NCBI GenBank assembly: GCA_022425725.1
Contig: JAKMEY010000019.1
Coordinates: forward strand, 1 to 64,000
Source of the DNA: Ilumatobacteraceae bacterium
Lineage (GTDB): Bacteria; Actinomycetota; Acidimicrobiia; Acidimicrobiales; Ilumatobacteraceae
Length of the DNA: 64,000 nt
Direction of reading: 5' to 3'
Position numbers and translations under genes: made by a program
Shown here: positions 54,311-62,908 of the stretch, piece by piece
Layout: each line of letters opens with the position of its first letter
Numbering within the stretch: the first letter of the stretch is position 1
The notes under the pieces: generated by a model
Told to the model about the DNA's origin: nothing
The model's database searches: none
What the model saw: only the letters and a program-made list of their open reading frames with translations

Positions 54311-54344
54311 GGGGTCAACATCTTCTGACCCCTAAATTCGAGGT
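54311..54344 (+). promoter_or_regulatory. Inverted-repeat operator overlapping a leaderless promoter (acyl-CoA ligase)
   Basis: GGGGTCA (54311-54317) and TGACCCC (54326-54332) form a perfect 7-bp inverted repeat with 8-nt spacing. TAAATT (54333-54338) directly follows and lies six bases before the ATG at 54345. The repeat thus covers the space from the expected -35 to the -10, as expected for a repressor dimer site. It lacks a T-run and is less likely a terminator of the upstream gene. Confidence 0.6.
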
Positions 54345-55916
54345 ATGGACGTCCGGAGCCTCATGCGCCAAGCCGCGCATCTCAACTCGCATCGAACAGC
54401 AATCATCTACACCGATGGGAACACTTCAGAGCACCTCAGTTTCGCTGAGGCGTGGCAGCGTGGCGTCCGAATGGCGAATGCCCTTCTCGAGTTAGGTCTG
54501 CATCCGGGCGACCGTATTGGTGTGCTCGAAGACAACTCGATCGGTGCGCAAGACTTCTTCGCCGGTGCAGCAGCCGGCGGGTTTGTGCGGGTGCCTCTCT
54601 ATGCCCGAAACAGTGTTGACAGCCACCACCACATGCTTGATCACACCGGCTGTCGGGCGGTCGTCGTTGCCGCCCATTACCTCGATGAAATTGATGCAGT
54701 GCGTGACCGGCTACCAAACCTCGAGCACGTGATCGTACGTGGCGATGATTACGAGTCGTGGCTTGCAGGCTTCTCGGCTGACGACCCGAACGTGGAGATC
54801 AGCCCTGACGATTGGTACATCATTCGCCACACCGGTGGAACGACAGGAAAGTCAAAAGGTGTTGCCTATAGCCACCGATCGTGGCTTGCTGCTGGACGCG
54901 ACTGGTTCTACAACTTTCCGCCAATGGAGGCTGGCGATAGGTGCCTGCACGTCGGGCCTATTTCTCACGGGTCGGGCTATCTCTACACTCCGACGTGGTT
55001 GAGTGGTGGCACCAACGTGATGCTCGACCATTTCGATCCGGCCGAAACCATTGAGATCATGGAGCGAGAGAAGGTCTCGTACATGTTTGCGGTGCCGGCA
55101 ATGTTGAATGCTCTCGCTCGTGAACCGAGTGCTCGTTCACGCGACTGGTCGTCGCTGAGGGTGGTGCAAATCGGTGGATCACCCATTGCTGATGAAACCG
55201 CTCTCCTCGGCCGAGAAGTATTTGGCCCGGTGCTGTTTCAGGGCTATGGGCAGACCGAGGCGGTGCCGGTGTGCATGATGGGGCCAGATGAGTGGTTCTC
55301 CGAGGTGCCGGGGTCAAACCCTTTGCGTTCAACCGGAAGGGCATTGCCGTTCGCGCTTCTTGAGATTCGTGACCCTGATGATTCTTCGGTGAGTCTGCCG
55401 ATTGGTGATGAGGGCGAGATCGCTATTCGTTGCGATGGGCAAATGACCGGTTTCTGGGAGAACCCTGAGGCAACTGCTGAGAGGATCACCGCTGATGGCT
55501 TCGTGCTCACCGGTGACATTGGCCGACTCGACGAAAATGGTTATCTCTACGTACTCGATCGCAAAGACGACATGATCATTTCTGGTGGCTACAACATCTG
55601 GCCCGCAGAACTTGAGAACACCATCGCTGAGCATCCGGCTGTCATTGAGGTAGCGGTGTTCGCAGTTCCTGATGATCGTTGGGGGGAGACCCCTGCTGCG
55701 GTGTGTGTGGTCGCGGAAGGTGATGACGACGATCACGACGCGTATCGAACCGAAATCGTTCAGCTGTGTGTTGACCAATTGGGTTCGTATAAGAAGCCCG
55801 GAGTTGTCGAGTTGAGAACCGATCCACTGCCGAAGAGCCCGGTGGGTAAGGTCCAGCGGCGCACCCTGCGCGAGCCCTATTGGCAAGGGGTCGATCGTCG
55901 GGTCGGAGGCGTGTAG
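54345..55916 (+). CDS. AMP-forming acyl-CoA synthetase (class I adenylate-forming ligase)
   Basis: Product of 523 aa. Seen: phosphate loop RHTGGTTGKSKGVAYSH (about 162), YGQTEAVPVCM, the adenylate-binding LTGDIGRLDENGYLYVLDR, and the C-terminal catalytic Lys in PKSPVGKVQRR. It activates a carboxylic acid to its CoA thioester; the acid could be a medium or long chain or aromatic. Its neighbours, an acyl-CoA dehydrogenase and a 2-hydroxyacid dehydrogenase, support a degradative role. Controlled by the operator-like repeat just upstream. Confidence 0.9.
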   Translation: MDVRSLMRQAAHLNSHRTAIIYTDGNTSEHLSFAEAWQRGVRMANALLELGLHPGDRIGVLEDNSIGAQDFFAGAAAGGFVRVPLYARNSVDSHHHMLDHTGCRAVVVAAHYLDEIDAVRDRLPNLEHVIVRGDDYESWLAGFSADDPNVEISPDDWYIIRHTGGTTGKSKGVAYSHRSWLAAGRDWFYNFPPMEAGDRCLHVGPISHGSGYLYTPTWLSGGTNVMLDHFDPAETIEIMEREKVSYMFAVPAMLNALAREPSARSRDWSSLRVVQIGGSPIADETALLGREVFGPVLFQGYGQTEAVPVCMMGPDEWFSEVPGSNPLRSTGRALPFALLEIRDPDDSSVSLPIGDEGEIAIRCDGQMTGFWENPEATAERITADGFVLTGDIGRLDENGYLYVLDRKDDMIISGGYNIWPAELENTIAEHPAVIEVAVFAVPDDRWGETPAAVCVVAEGDDDDHDAYRTEIVQLCVDQLGSYKKPGVVELRTDPLPKSPVGKVQRRTLREPYWQGVDRRVGGV

Positions 55917-56845
55917 TGGGTGACGTCTTACTGATGACCGACACGGCGGCGGCGAGCCTTCGTGACACGGTCTCTTCATTTGCTCCGCATCTTCAGATTC
56001 TCGAGTTGGTCGATGGTGTTGAGCTCTCTGAAGATCAACTCGAGAGCATCACCCACGCATTCTTTTCTGCCGACTGCTGGCCTGACCGGAGCACTCCGTT
56101 TCTCAAAACATGCCTTGCGGCCCCTCGCTTGAAGTGGCTCCAAAGTGCGTCAGCCGGAGGCGACCATCCTGTATTTGGCCGATTCCAAGATCGTGGAGTG
56201 GAGGTGCTGTTTACGCCGGGAGGTTCGGCACCATCGATCGCTCAGACCGTCATGATGATGATGCTGGCACTGGTTCGTGGTCTTCCCGAACTGCTTGATG
56301 CTCAGCGACGCCGCGCCTGGGAAGTGCGGTCAACGGTCGATGTTGGCGATCTGCGCGTTGGCGTTATCGGTATGGGGTCGATTGGTGCGGAGGTTGCAAA
56401 ACTGGTAGCGGTCACCGGTGCTGAAGTGATCGGCGTGCGTCGGACTCCGCGTGGTGACGAGCCATGCGAAACCTGGCCCGAATCACGTCGTGATGAAGTG
56501 CTGTCGACCTCAGACGTCGTCGTGCTGTGTATGCCGCTGACTGATGAAACCCATCATTCGATTGGCGACCGTGAGTTTGGTCTTATGCAGGAGGGTTCAA
56601 TCATCATCAATGTGGGTCGAGGTAACTGTGTTGATGAAGAAGCGATGATCGCTCACCTGCAATCAGGGCATCTGGGTGGAGCGGGACTCGATGTGTTCGC
56701 AGTTGAGCCTCTTCCTGAAGAAAGCCCGCTGTGGTCAATGCCTCGGGTCATCGTGTCTCCGCATTCCTCGGGTACAACCGATCGCTCGATTCGTCGGACA
56801 GAAGACGCGTTCATTGAAAATCTTCGGAAGACAATCACCGGCTAG
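55916..56845 (+). CDS. D-isomer-specific 2-hydroxyacid dehydrogenase
   Basis: Product of 309 aa. The NAD-binding loop is GVIGMGSIGAEV (about 148), and the catalytic set is complete: Arg in NVGRGNCVDEE, Glu in EPLPEESPLW and His in SPHSSG. It reduces a 2-keto acid or oxidises a D-2-hydroxy acid. The GTG at 55916 shares one base with the ligase stop and has GGAGG six bases upstream, which favours it over the earlier in-frame ATG at 55880. Confidence 0.9.
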   Translation: MGDVLLMTDTAAASLRDTVSSFAPHLQILELVDGVELSEDQLESITHAFFSADCWPDRSTPFLKTCLAAPRLKWLQSASAGGDHPVFGRFQDRGVEVLFTPGGSAPSIAQTVMMMMLALVRGLPELLDAQRRRAWEVRSTVDVGDLRVGVIGMGSIGAEVAKLVAVTGAEVIGVRRTPRGDEPCETWPESRRDEVLSTSDVVVLCMPLTDETHHSIGDREFGLMQEGSIIINVGRGNCVDEEAMIAHLQSGHLGGAGLDVFAVEPLPEESPLWSMPRVIVSPHSSGTTDRSIRRTEDAFIENLRKTITG

Positions 56846-56917
56846 CTCGCAGGGTCCTTAGCCACCGCTTACAGTTACCGACCCGACCTCTTCTCCACCT
56901 CATCACCGTGGAGGAAT

Positions 56918-57547
56918 ATGTACACGATCTGTTGGTCACCAAAAGGTGGCAGCGGAACCACCGTCGTCGCATCGGCACTTGCGATATGGCACGACGGGCC
57001 CCACACACTGGTCGACCTCGCCGGGGATCTTCCTGCAGTTCTTGGGCTCGACGATGGAGGTCGGGGGGTTCTTGATGCCCTCGCCACCGAAAACTCCATC
57101 GATGACGTCGACCGACTCTCAACCAACATCGACGACCGTCACTTGCTCATCCGGCGGGGCACGGAGACACCTGTTCCGCCTCATCGTTGGCACGACCTTG
57201 CCATGCACTTTGCTCAACAAGGTTCGTACACCGTCGACGCAGGAACGGTTGCCTCAATCGACGACCTGCCCATGCCGCTACTGCAACATGCTCACCGACG
57301 ACTCGTCGTACTTCGACCGTGCTATCTCGCGTTGCGGCGGGCGCGTCTCATTTCCCACTTCAACCCCGATGGCATTGTGCTCGTCGATGAGCCTGGACGG
57401 GCACTCTCTGCCGATGACGTCGCCAACTGTCTCGATACGCCTGTCGTTGCGCAAATTCCTTGTGACCCGCGTGTCGCTCGAGCCGTCGACGCAGGGTTGC
57501 TGTCAATTAGGCCACCCCGCTCGCTCGACCCTCTTTCACGGCTCTGA
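56918..57547 (+). CDS. TadZ/CpaE-like P-loop ATPase, reduced
   Basis: Product of 209 aa. ParA/MinD-type deviant Walker A SPKGGSGTTVVAS is at residues 7-19, with hVDLAGD (walker B-like, LVDLAGDLPAVL) at about 31. It lacks the N-terminal receiver-like domain of CpaE and is short. The C-terminal half has VVAQIPCDPRVARAVDAG, similar to CpaE proteins. In Tad systems this protein positions the pilus machine. Good GGAGG ribosome-binding site; first gene of the Tad locus. Confidence 0.85.
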   Translation: MYTICWSPKGGSGTTVVASALAIWHDGPHTLVDLAGDLPAVLGLDDGGRGVLDALATENSIDDVDRLSTNIDDRHLLIRRGTETPVPPHRWHDLAMHFAQQGSYTVDAGTVASIDDLPMPLLQHAHRRLVVLRPCYLALRRARLISHFNPDGIVLVDEPGRALSADDVANCLDTPVVAQIPCDPRVARAVDAGLLSIRPPRSLDPLSRL

Positions 57548-57549
57548 CC

Positions 57550-58527
57550 ATGCCAAACGCACGACCACAACTGCATCGCTCCATGTTTGCATCGTGCCTC
57601 GATGATTCCTCGATCGACGAGGTCATCGTTCATCATGGTTCAGAAGTCTGGATTGATCGAGCCGGAAAGCTCTCGCTCAGCGGCTCGATCGAACCCAACG
57701 AACTGCAACTCTTTCTCGAGCAGCGTCTCGCCGAGGCCGGTCGACATCTTGATCGCCTTACGCCAGTAGTCGACGCTCGACTCGCTGACGGCTCACGGAT
57801 CTGCGCTGTCATTCCTCCGATCGCAGTTGATGGCATTGAGCTCTCTATTCGTCGCCATGGTCGCCAACAACTTGCCCTTGAGCAATTCGCAAAACCTCCG
57901 GTTACCAACATCATCGAGCAACTCGTCGACGACCGACACAACATCATCGTGAGTGGCCCGACAAGTTCAGGGAAAACAAGCTTTCTTTCCGCTCTGCTCG
58001 CACGCTCTCTTACGCAAGGCGATCGCATCATCGCCATCGAAGACACCTGTGAACTGCAGCCATCCAATGACACTGGTGCTGGGCACCTGGTTCACCTTGA
58101 AGCTCGCCAGCGGTCAACCGATCACTCCGCCGAAATTACCCTTCACGACCTATTGCTCGCAGCGCTACGACTTCGGCCCGATCGCATCGTCGTCGGCGAA
58201 GTTCGTGGTAGCGAGGTCGTCACTCTCGTTCAAGCAATGAACACCGGTCATGACGGCTCGATGTCAACCTGCCATGCAAATAGCCCGCACGACGCTGTCC
58301 ATCGGCTCAGCCAACTGATGTTGCAACACTCCCCAAACTGGCCGCTTACGTCGATTGTTGATCAATTGCATCGATCGATTGACGTCGTCGTCCATCTGCG
58401 TCGTGCATCAGGTGGTCGTCGTGTCGTGGCAGATATTTCCCAACCAACTGCCAGCGGTTTCGTACAAGTTGTCTCTGCAGGTCAGGTGATCGGACCTCTC
58501 CTCACAAGGGGTGAACGTTTTGCATAG
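57550..58527 (+). CDS. tadA: TadA/CpaF pilus assembly ATPase
   Basis: Product of 325 aa, short for the family because the N-terminal extension is missing. Seen: Walker A SGPTSSGKTSFLSAL (about 135), acidic box IAIEDTCELQ, Walker B LRPDRIVVGEVRG and His box NTGHDGSMSTCHAN. It powers assembly of the Flp pilus. 2 bp after the CpaE-like gene. Confidence 0.94.
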   Translation: MPNARPQLHRSMFASCLDDSSIDEVIVHHGSEVWIDRAGKLSLSGSIEPNELQLFLEQRLAEAGRHLDRLTPVVDARLADGSRICAVIPPIAVDGIELSIRRHGRQQLALEQFAKPPVTNIIEQLVDDRHNIIVSGPTSSGKTSFLSALLARSLTQGDRIIAIEDTCELQPSNDTGAGHLVHLEARQRSTDHSAEITLHDLLLAALRLRPDRIVVGEVRGSEVVTLVQAMNTGHDGSMSTCHANSPHDAVHRLSQLMLQHSPNWPLTSIVDQLHRSIDVVVHLRRASGGRRVVADISQPTASGFVQVVSAGQVIGPLLTRGERFA

Positions 58528-59602
58528 CGCTGCGCTACACGCGGCAGTGGCGATCGTCGGATCACTCGGGCTTCGATCAGCTCTTGATGTGGGCCCTCCC
58601 TCGCGGACATGCGCTCCAGTAGCTGGGCCGTACTCATCTACGTCCGAGCGATCTCTCGCGGACTGGTCCTCTCAAACCGCGCGAAAACTCCGAGCCGGAA
58701 CCACTATCACCCAAGTCGTCGCACAGGGATTTCCGGTTCGCCTTTCCGGAAGAGGCACGCTCGCCGAACGCCTAAGACACTCGTTGACCTCAGAGCTGTC
58801 ATCAGATGAACGGCTTGTCATCTGGGTGACGTATTCCGTCCTCACGTTTGGCATTCCTGGTGGGGCAGCATTTGAACGAACCGCCGAGCGCCTCTCGCTC
58901 CGTCAACGCCTTCGACACGACCGCGAACTCCACAGCGCTCCAGCTCGTTTGTCGACTCGTGCACTGACAGCACTCCCCCTCGCAACGTTGGCCCTTCTCG
59001 TTGCGACCTCAACTTCAGTCCGGCAGTTCGTTCACTCAACACTCGGCATTGCCGTACTTCTCACAGGTCTCGTCCTCAACGAGTGCGGGCGCCGAACTTC
59101 GCGAGCGGTGATCGACCCTTCACGACGACGTCGTCAAAAATCCAACTCCTCGGATCTCACCGACACATTTGAAGCCGTCGCTCTCGTAGTCATGGCCGGC
59201 ACACCGTTGCGAACAGCACTCGTCGATTCACCTCTCCTCGCACCACCAGCCGTCCAAGAACAATTCGAGAAATTAGCGATCGATCTCAACAGCGGAGCGC
59301 TACTCACCGATGCGCTCGAGAAATGGGGTCAGCAAGTCAATGGGGCGAGCAACCAAACCGTCAACACCCTCATTGAGGGTCAACGCAACGGAAGTCCGAT
59401 GTCAGAGATCCTAAGAGAACTCGTCAACAGCGTCGACGAAACGCGAACCCACCTCGAGGCGAGTTACATCCGCACTCTTCCCATTCGGCTTGCAGGCCCA
59501 CTCGTTGGATTTTCTCTTCCCGCCTTTGTCTGCCTTGCGATCGTTCCACCCCTCGCAGGTTCACTCGCTGGACTGTCATCCAGCCCCCTTTCCACACTTT
59601 GA
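58511..59602 (+). CDS. TadB/TadC-like membrane platform protein (apparent fusion)
   Basis: Product of 363 aa. Two halves resemble the type II secretion F-domain: the first includes SLADWSSQTARKLRAGTTITQVVAQG, the second DTFEAVALVVMAGTPLRTALVDS and LIEGQRNGSPMSEILREL. Four hydrophobic regions are visible (about 105-125, 150-168, 172-190, 325-355). Most Tad loci have separate tadB and tadC genes; here one gene seems to hold both halves. GTG start overlapping tadA by 17 bp; a TTG nine bases later is the alternative. Confidence 0.85.
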   Translation: MNVLHSAALHAAVAIVGSLGLRSALDVGPPSRTCAPVAGPYSSTSERSLADWSSQTARKLRAGTTITQVVAQGFPVRLSGRGTLAERLRHSLTSELSSDERLVIWVTYSVLTFGIPGGAAFERTAERLSLRQRLRHDRELHSAPARLSTRALTALPLATLALLVATSTSVRQFVHSTLGIAVLLTGLVLNECGRRTSRAVIDPSRRRRQKSNSSDLTDTFEAVALVVMAGTPLRTALVDSPLLAPPAVQEQFEKLAIDLNSGALLTDALEKWGQQVNGASNQTVNTLIEGQRNGSPMSEILRELVNSVDETRTHLEASYIRTLPIRLAGPLVGFSLPAFVCLAIVPPLAGSLAGLSSSPLSTL

Positions 59603-59614
59603 ATCGGAGCACTT

Positions 59615-59785
59615 ATGGACAACAAGCGTGACGCGGGCCAGGCGACTACTGAGTACGCGCTCGTCTTACTCGCCGCCGCCTTTATCGGCCTCCTCGTCAT
59701 TGGTTGGGCAACGAGTGGATCAGGTGAAGAACTCATCAGTCGCCTGTTCAGCCGAGTGATTCGGTCGGCGGTTGAACAGGCGTGA
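59615..59785 (+). CDS. Flp-type pilin
   Basis: Product of 56 aa. Short basic leader MDNKRDAG, then the mature start QATTEYALVLLAAAFIGLLVIG. The Glu5-Tyr6 pair after the Gly cleavage site is the Flp pilin signature, followed by a hydrophobic helix and a short charged tail ending RSAVEQA. It is the likely major pilin of this Tad system, related to DUF4244 actinobacterial pilins. The gene lies 12 bp after the tadB/C-like gene and overlaps the tadE-like gene by 14 bp. Confidence 0.88.
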   Translation: MDNKRDAGQATTEYALVLLAAAFIGLLVIGWATSGSGEELISRLFSRVIRSAVEQA

Positions 59786-60113
59786 TGACGGCCAGTCAAC
59801 GGTCGAATTCGCGTTTGCACTCCTCTTGTTGGCCACCTTCGGCGTGCTTGGCATCAATTCGATCGTCGTCGTGCAGCATCAAATTGACGTCATCTCTCTT
59901 GCCCGAGAAGCGGCGCTTGCTGCGGCTCGCTCAACTCAGCCAATCACAACAGCGGAAGACGTTGTACGTGTACACGGCGATGACGATGTCAGTGTCGCCG
60001 TCAACTCGCCAACCGTCACAGTGAATGTTCGCAGATCGGTTTCAACCGCACTTCGAATCATCGGAATCGACAAGGTTGAGGCATCGGTCACGATGCCGCT
60101 CGAGCCACCGTGA
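59772..60113 (+). CDS. TadE-like pseudopilin
   Basis: Product of 113 aa. The TadE-type N-terminus DDGQSTVEFAFALLLLATFGVL is present, with Glu in the early helix, followed by a soluble C-terminal domain. TadE-like minor pilins assist pilus assembly. TTG is the only suitable start, overlapping the pilin gene by 14 bp. No tadF, tadG or prepilin peptidase gene follows within the window. Confidence 0.85.
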   Translation: MNRRDDGQSTVEFAFALLLLATFGVLGINSIVVVQHQIDVISLAREAALAAARSTQPITTAEDVVRVHGDDDVSVAVNSPTVTVNVRRSVSTALRIIGIDKVEASVTMPLEPP

Positions 60114-60155
60114 TTATCCTGAGCCCCCTCCACTCGAAACGGGACCTCACCACCA

Positions 60156-60542
60156 ATGATCTGGCATATTGCGCTCAAAACCGACTGGGTCGAGGCTCAG
60201 ACCTCAGGCGACTATCGCATCAGTACTCGGGGAATGACACTCGATGAGGTCGGGTACATCCACTGTTCAAAGCCTGAGCAGATAGAGGGTGTCGCACAGC
60301 GGTTTTACTCAGACCTTTCAGAGCTTCTCCTGCTCGAAATTGACCCCGGCCTTGTCGATGCCGACATCATCGAAGAACCGCCGGCTCCGGGAGTCGAGGA
60401 ACTATTCCCCCATATTTACGGTCCACTGCCAATCGCTGCGGTTCGCAGCGTTCGACAGTGGACCAAATCAGAAACTGGTTGGCGACTTCCGGATCAGGGT
60501 CCGGAGAATGCCACCGCGCTATCAGAACCCTTCTCTGCGTAG
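60156..60542 (+). CDS. DUF952 family protein
   Basis: Product of 128 aa. Family pattern throughout: IWHIALKTDWVEAQTSGDY, EVGYIHCSKPEQI with conserved His-Cys, LLLLEIDPGLV and FPHIYGPLPIAAV. The function is unknown; the fold is ADP-ribosyltransferase-like in related proteins. It follows the tadE-like gene by 42 bp. The 3' end overlaps the convergent acyl-CoA dehydrogenase gene by 49 bp. Confidence 0.88.
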   Translation: MIWHIALKTDWVEAQTSGDYRISTRGMTLDEVGYIHCSKPEQIEGVAQRFYSDLSELLLLEIDPGLVDADIIEEPPAPGVEELFPHIYGPLPIAAVRSVRQWTKSETGWRLPDQGPENATALSEPFSA

Positions 60543-61822
60543 AAGGTTTCCTTCGGGTTGTAGTCGCGAGCTGCCTCTTCGGTGGAGGCAATCTCTGAGC
60601 GACCAACGACAAACCAATGCACCTCGTCCGGGCCGTCAGCAAGACGAAGCGTGCGCTGGCTCGCGTACATGCGGGCGAGTGGCGTCCACTGAGAGACTCC
60701 AGTACCGCCGTGGATCTGGATGGCTTCGTCAACAATCTGGCAGGTGCGGATCGGCACCATTGCCTTGACGGCGCTCACCCACACGCGGGCTTCAGCGTTT
60801 CCAAGTTCGTCCATTGCCTTGGCGGCTGTGAGCACCATGCGACGCATCGACTCAATTTCGATACGAGCCTTCGCGATGACCTCAGGGTTCTTGCCAAGGT
60901 TGGCGATGCGCTTTCCGAATGCTTCGCGGGTGATGCCGCGCTTCACCATGAGCTCGAGAGCCTTTTCGGCCGCACCAACTGAACGCATGCAGTGGTGAAT
61001 ACGGCCTGGTCCGAGACGAAGCTGTGAGATTTCGAATCCCTTGCCCTCGCCCCACAACATGTTTGACGCAGGAACGCGAACATTGTTGAAACGGATGTGC
61101 ATGTGACCGTGAGGAGCGTCGTCTTCACCGAACACGTGCATTGCTCCACGAATTTCAACACCTGGGGTGTCTCGAGGAACGAGAATCTGTGACTGACGAC
61201 GGTGTACCGGGCCGTCGGGGTCGGTCTGCACCATGACGATCATGATCTTGCATCGTGGATCGCCGGCGCCCGATGACCAATATTTCTCACCGGTGATCAC
61301 ATACTCGTCGCCGTCACGAATTGCCCGACAGGCGAGCTGCTTCGCATCTGACGATGGCATATCGGGCTCGGTCATGATGTATGCCGAACGAATTTCACCA
61401 TCGAGGAGTGGCTTCAACCACTGCTCTTTTTGCTCTGGGGTGCCAACACGCTCGAGTACTTCCATGTTGCCGGTGTCAGGTGCCGAGCAGTTCAAGCATT
61501 CAGAAGCGATGGGGTTCTTGCCGAGCTCAACAGCGATGTAGGCGTAATCAAGGTTTGAAAGACCTTCACCGGTCTCTGCATCTGGAAGGAAGAAGTTCCA
61601 GAGGCCCACCTCTTTTGCCTTTATCTTGATCGAGTCAAGAAGCTCGAGCTGGCCTTCGCCGTAGCCCCAGTGGTCTTCACGACCCTCTCCGAGGCGGAAA
61701 AATTCAGCAGTCTTCGGCTCGATTTCTTCGGCGATGAATGCCTTTACTTTCTCGTACAACGGACGAGCTGCTTCCGACATCCGAAGGTCATACATGTCTG
61801 GAGTTGATGGTAAAGCGGTCAT
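60494..61822 (-). CDS. Acyl-CoA dehydrogenase, ACAD10/11-like
   Basis: Product of 442 aa. Seen: IMTEPDMPSSDAKQL (FAD/substrate loop), YVITGEKYWSSGAGDPRCK, KRGITREAFGKRIA, and the C-terminal AIQIHGGTGVSQWTPLARMYA and LADGPDEVHWFVVGR of the ACAD10/11 subfamily. The start ATG at 61822 follows a leaderless-type -10 box; longer in-frame readings cross rsgA. It oxidises an acyl-CoA, possibly long or branched. Confidence 0.92.
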   Translation of the reverse strand: MTALPSTPDMYDLRMSEAARPLYEKVKAFIAEEIEPKTAEFFRLGEGREDHWGYGEGQLELLDSIKIKAKEVGLWNFFLPDAETGEGLSNLDYAYIAVELGKNPIASECLNCSAPDTGNMEVLERVGTPEQKEQWLKPLLDGEIRSAYIMTEPDMPSSDAKQLACRAIRDGDEYVITGEKYWSSGAGDPRCKIMIVMVQTDPDGPVHRRQSQILVPRDTPGVEIRGAMHVFGEDDAPHGHMHIRFNNVRVPASNMLWGEGKGFEISQLRLGPGRIHHCMRSVGAAEKALELMVKRGITREAFGKRIANLGKNPEVIAKARIEIESMRRMVLTAAKAMDELGNAEARVWVSAVKAMVPIRTCQIVDEAIQIHGGTGVSQWTPLARMYASQRTLRLADGPDEVHWFVVGRSEIASTEEAARDYNPKETFYAEKGSDSAVAFSGP

Positions 61823-61835
61823 ATGTTCGACAGTA
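61823..61835 (-). promoter_or_regulatory. Leaderless-type promoter of acyl-CoA dehydrogenase
   Basis: Minus strand TACTGT (61835-61830), seven bases, then ATG at 61822; it lies between the rsgA stop and this gene. Confidence 0.55.
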
Positions 61836-61850
61836 ATCGCGCTTCGCCGA

Positions 61851-62888
61851 TTACTCCCCATCGGGGTCGCCGTCGAGTGGCTCCCGACCACCTTTTCGCC
61901 GGTCAGCAATTCGCTCCCGACGCGCCTGTTCCTCTTCGAGAGCAGCTTCTTCGGCGACGAGACGCCGGAGGCTTGCGAACCGCAAGGGGTCAAGTTCGCC
62001 GGCACTAATTGCTGCTTGCACTGCGCAACCGGGCTCCTGATCGTGCTTGCAATCTCTAAACCGGCAGTCATCCATGAGATCAAAGACGTCAATAAATGCC
62101 CGCTCAATGCCACGGCCTGACAACCACAGGCTCACCGCCCTAAACCCGGGGGTATCGATCAGCCAGCCACCGTCAGCAAGCGGAAGCAGTTGTGTCGCCA
62201 CCGTTGTGTGTCGACCACGCTGATCATGCTCGCGTACCTCTGAGGTTGCCATCTCTTGGCGACCAATCAATGAGTTCACGAGCGTCGACTTGCCAACTCC
62301 AGAGGCACCGAAGAACGCAAGTGTGCGACCCCCTACGGCGGCCGCGCGGATGGGCTCAAGACCGACACCGGTGATTCCACTGGCGATGTGCACCGGCACA
62401 CCAGCTGCAACGGCTCGAAGTTCAGTAACGGTTGCCTCGATGTCATCGGCTACGTCTGACTTCGTAAGCACGATCTGTGGTTGCGCCCCTGAATCAAACG
62501 CAAGCACGAGCTCTCGCTCAAGTCGTCGCTGATTAGGGGGCGCCGTGAGCGCATGCACGAGAAAGACCACGTCAATATTTGCCGCCAAGACGTCGGCCTC
62601 TGCTCGGTCGCCCTCATGAGACGCACGACGTACAAACGCCGAACGACGACCGATGACGTGTGCAACACGTTCGACGGCCTCGTCGACCACAACCCAATCT
62701 CCGACGGCGACGTCTGCACCAATATTTCTCACCCGCAACGGTTCGACATCGGTGGCGTGTCGCAAGATGGTGCTCCAGCCTCGATCGATGCGGCTTACAC
62801 GACCCGGGGTGCCATGCGCGCCAGGTTCACCTAACTCCTGCCAAGCGGCATCAAGGTGCTCGTCCCAGCCGAGCAACACATCAGGCAT
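61851..62888 (-). CDS. rsgA: Ribosome small subunit-dependent GTPase A
   Basis: Product of 345 aa. Circularly permuted GTPase: G4 LTKSD precedes G1 GASGVGKSTLVNSL and G3 DTPGF. An OB-like N-terminal part and a C-terminal zinc site CRFRDCKHDQEPGC complete the family. It acts in late maturation of the 30S subunit. ATG at 62888; a GTG at 62891 is possible. The short gap from the photolyase gene (about 20 bp) and a TACCGT box leave open whether it is co-transcribed. Confidence 0.94.
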   Translation of the reverse strand: MPDVLLGWDEHLDAAWQELGEPGAHGTPGRVSRIDRGWSTILRHATDVEPLRVRNIGADVAVGDWVVVDEAVERVAHVIGRRSAFVRRASHEGDRAEADVLAANIDVVFLVHALTAPPNQRRLERELVLAFDSGAQPQIVLTKSDVADDIEATVTELRAVAAGVPVHIASGITGVGLEPIRAAAVGGRTLAFFGASGVGKSTLVNSLIGRQEMATSEVREHDQRGRHTTVATQLLPLADGGWLIDTPGFRAVSLWLSGRGIERAFIDVFDLMDDCRFRDCKHDQEPGCAVQAAISAGELDPLRFASLRRLVAEEAALEEEQARRERIADRRKGGREPLDGDPDGE

Positions 62889-62908
62889 CACCGCGAACGG
62901 TATCGCTA

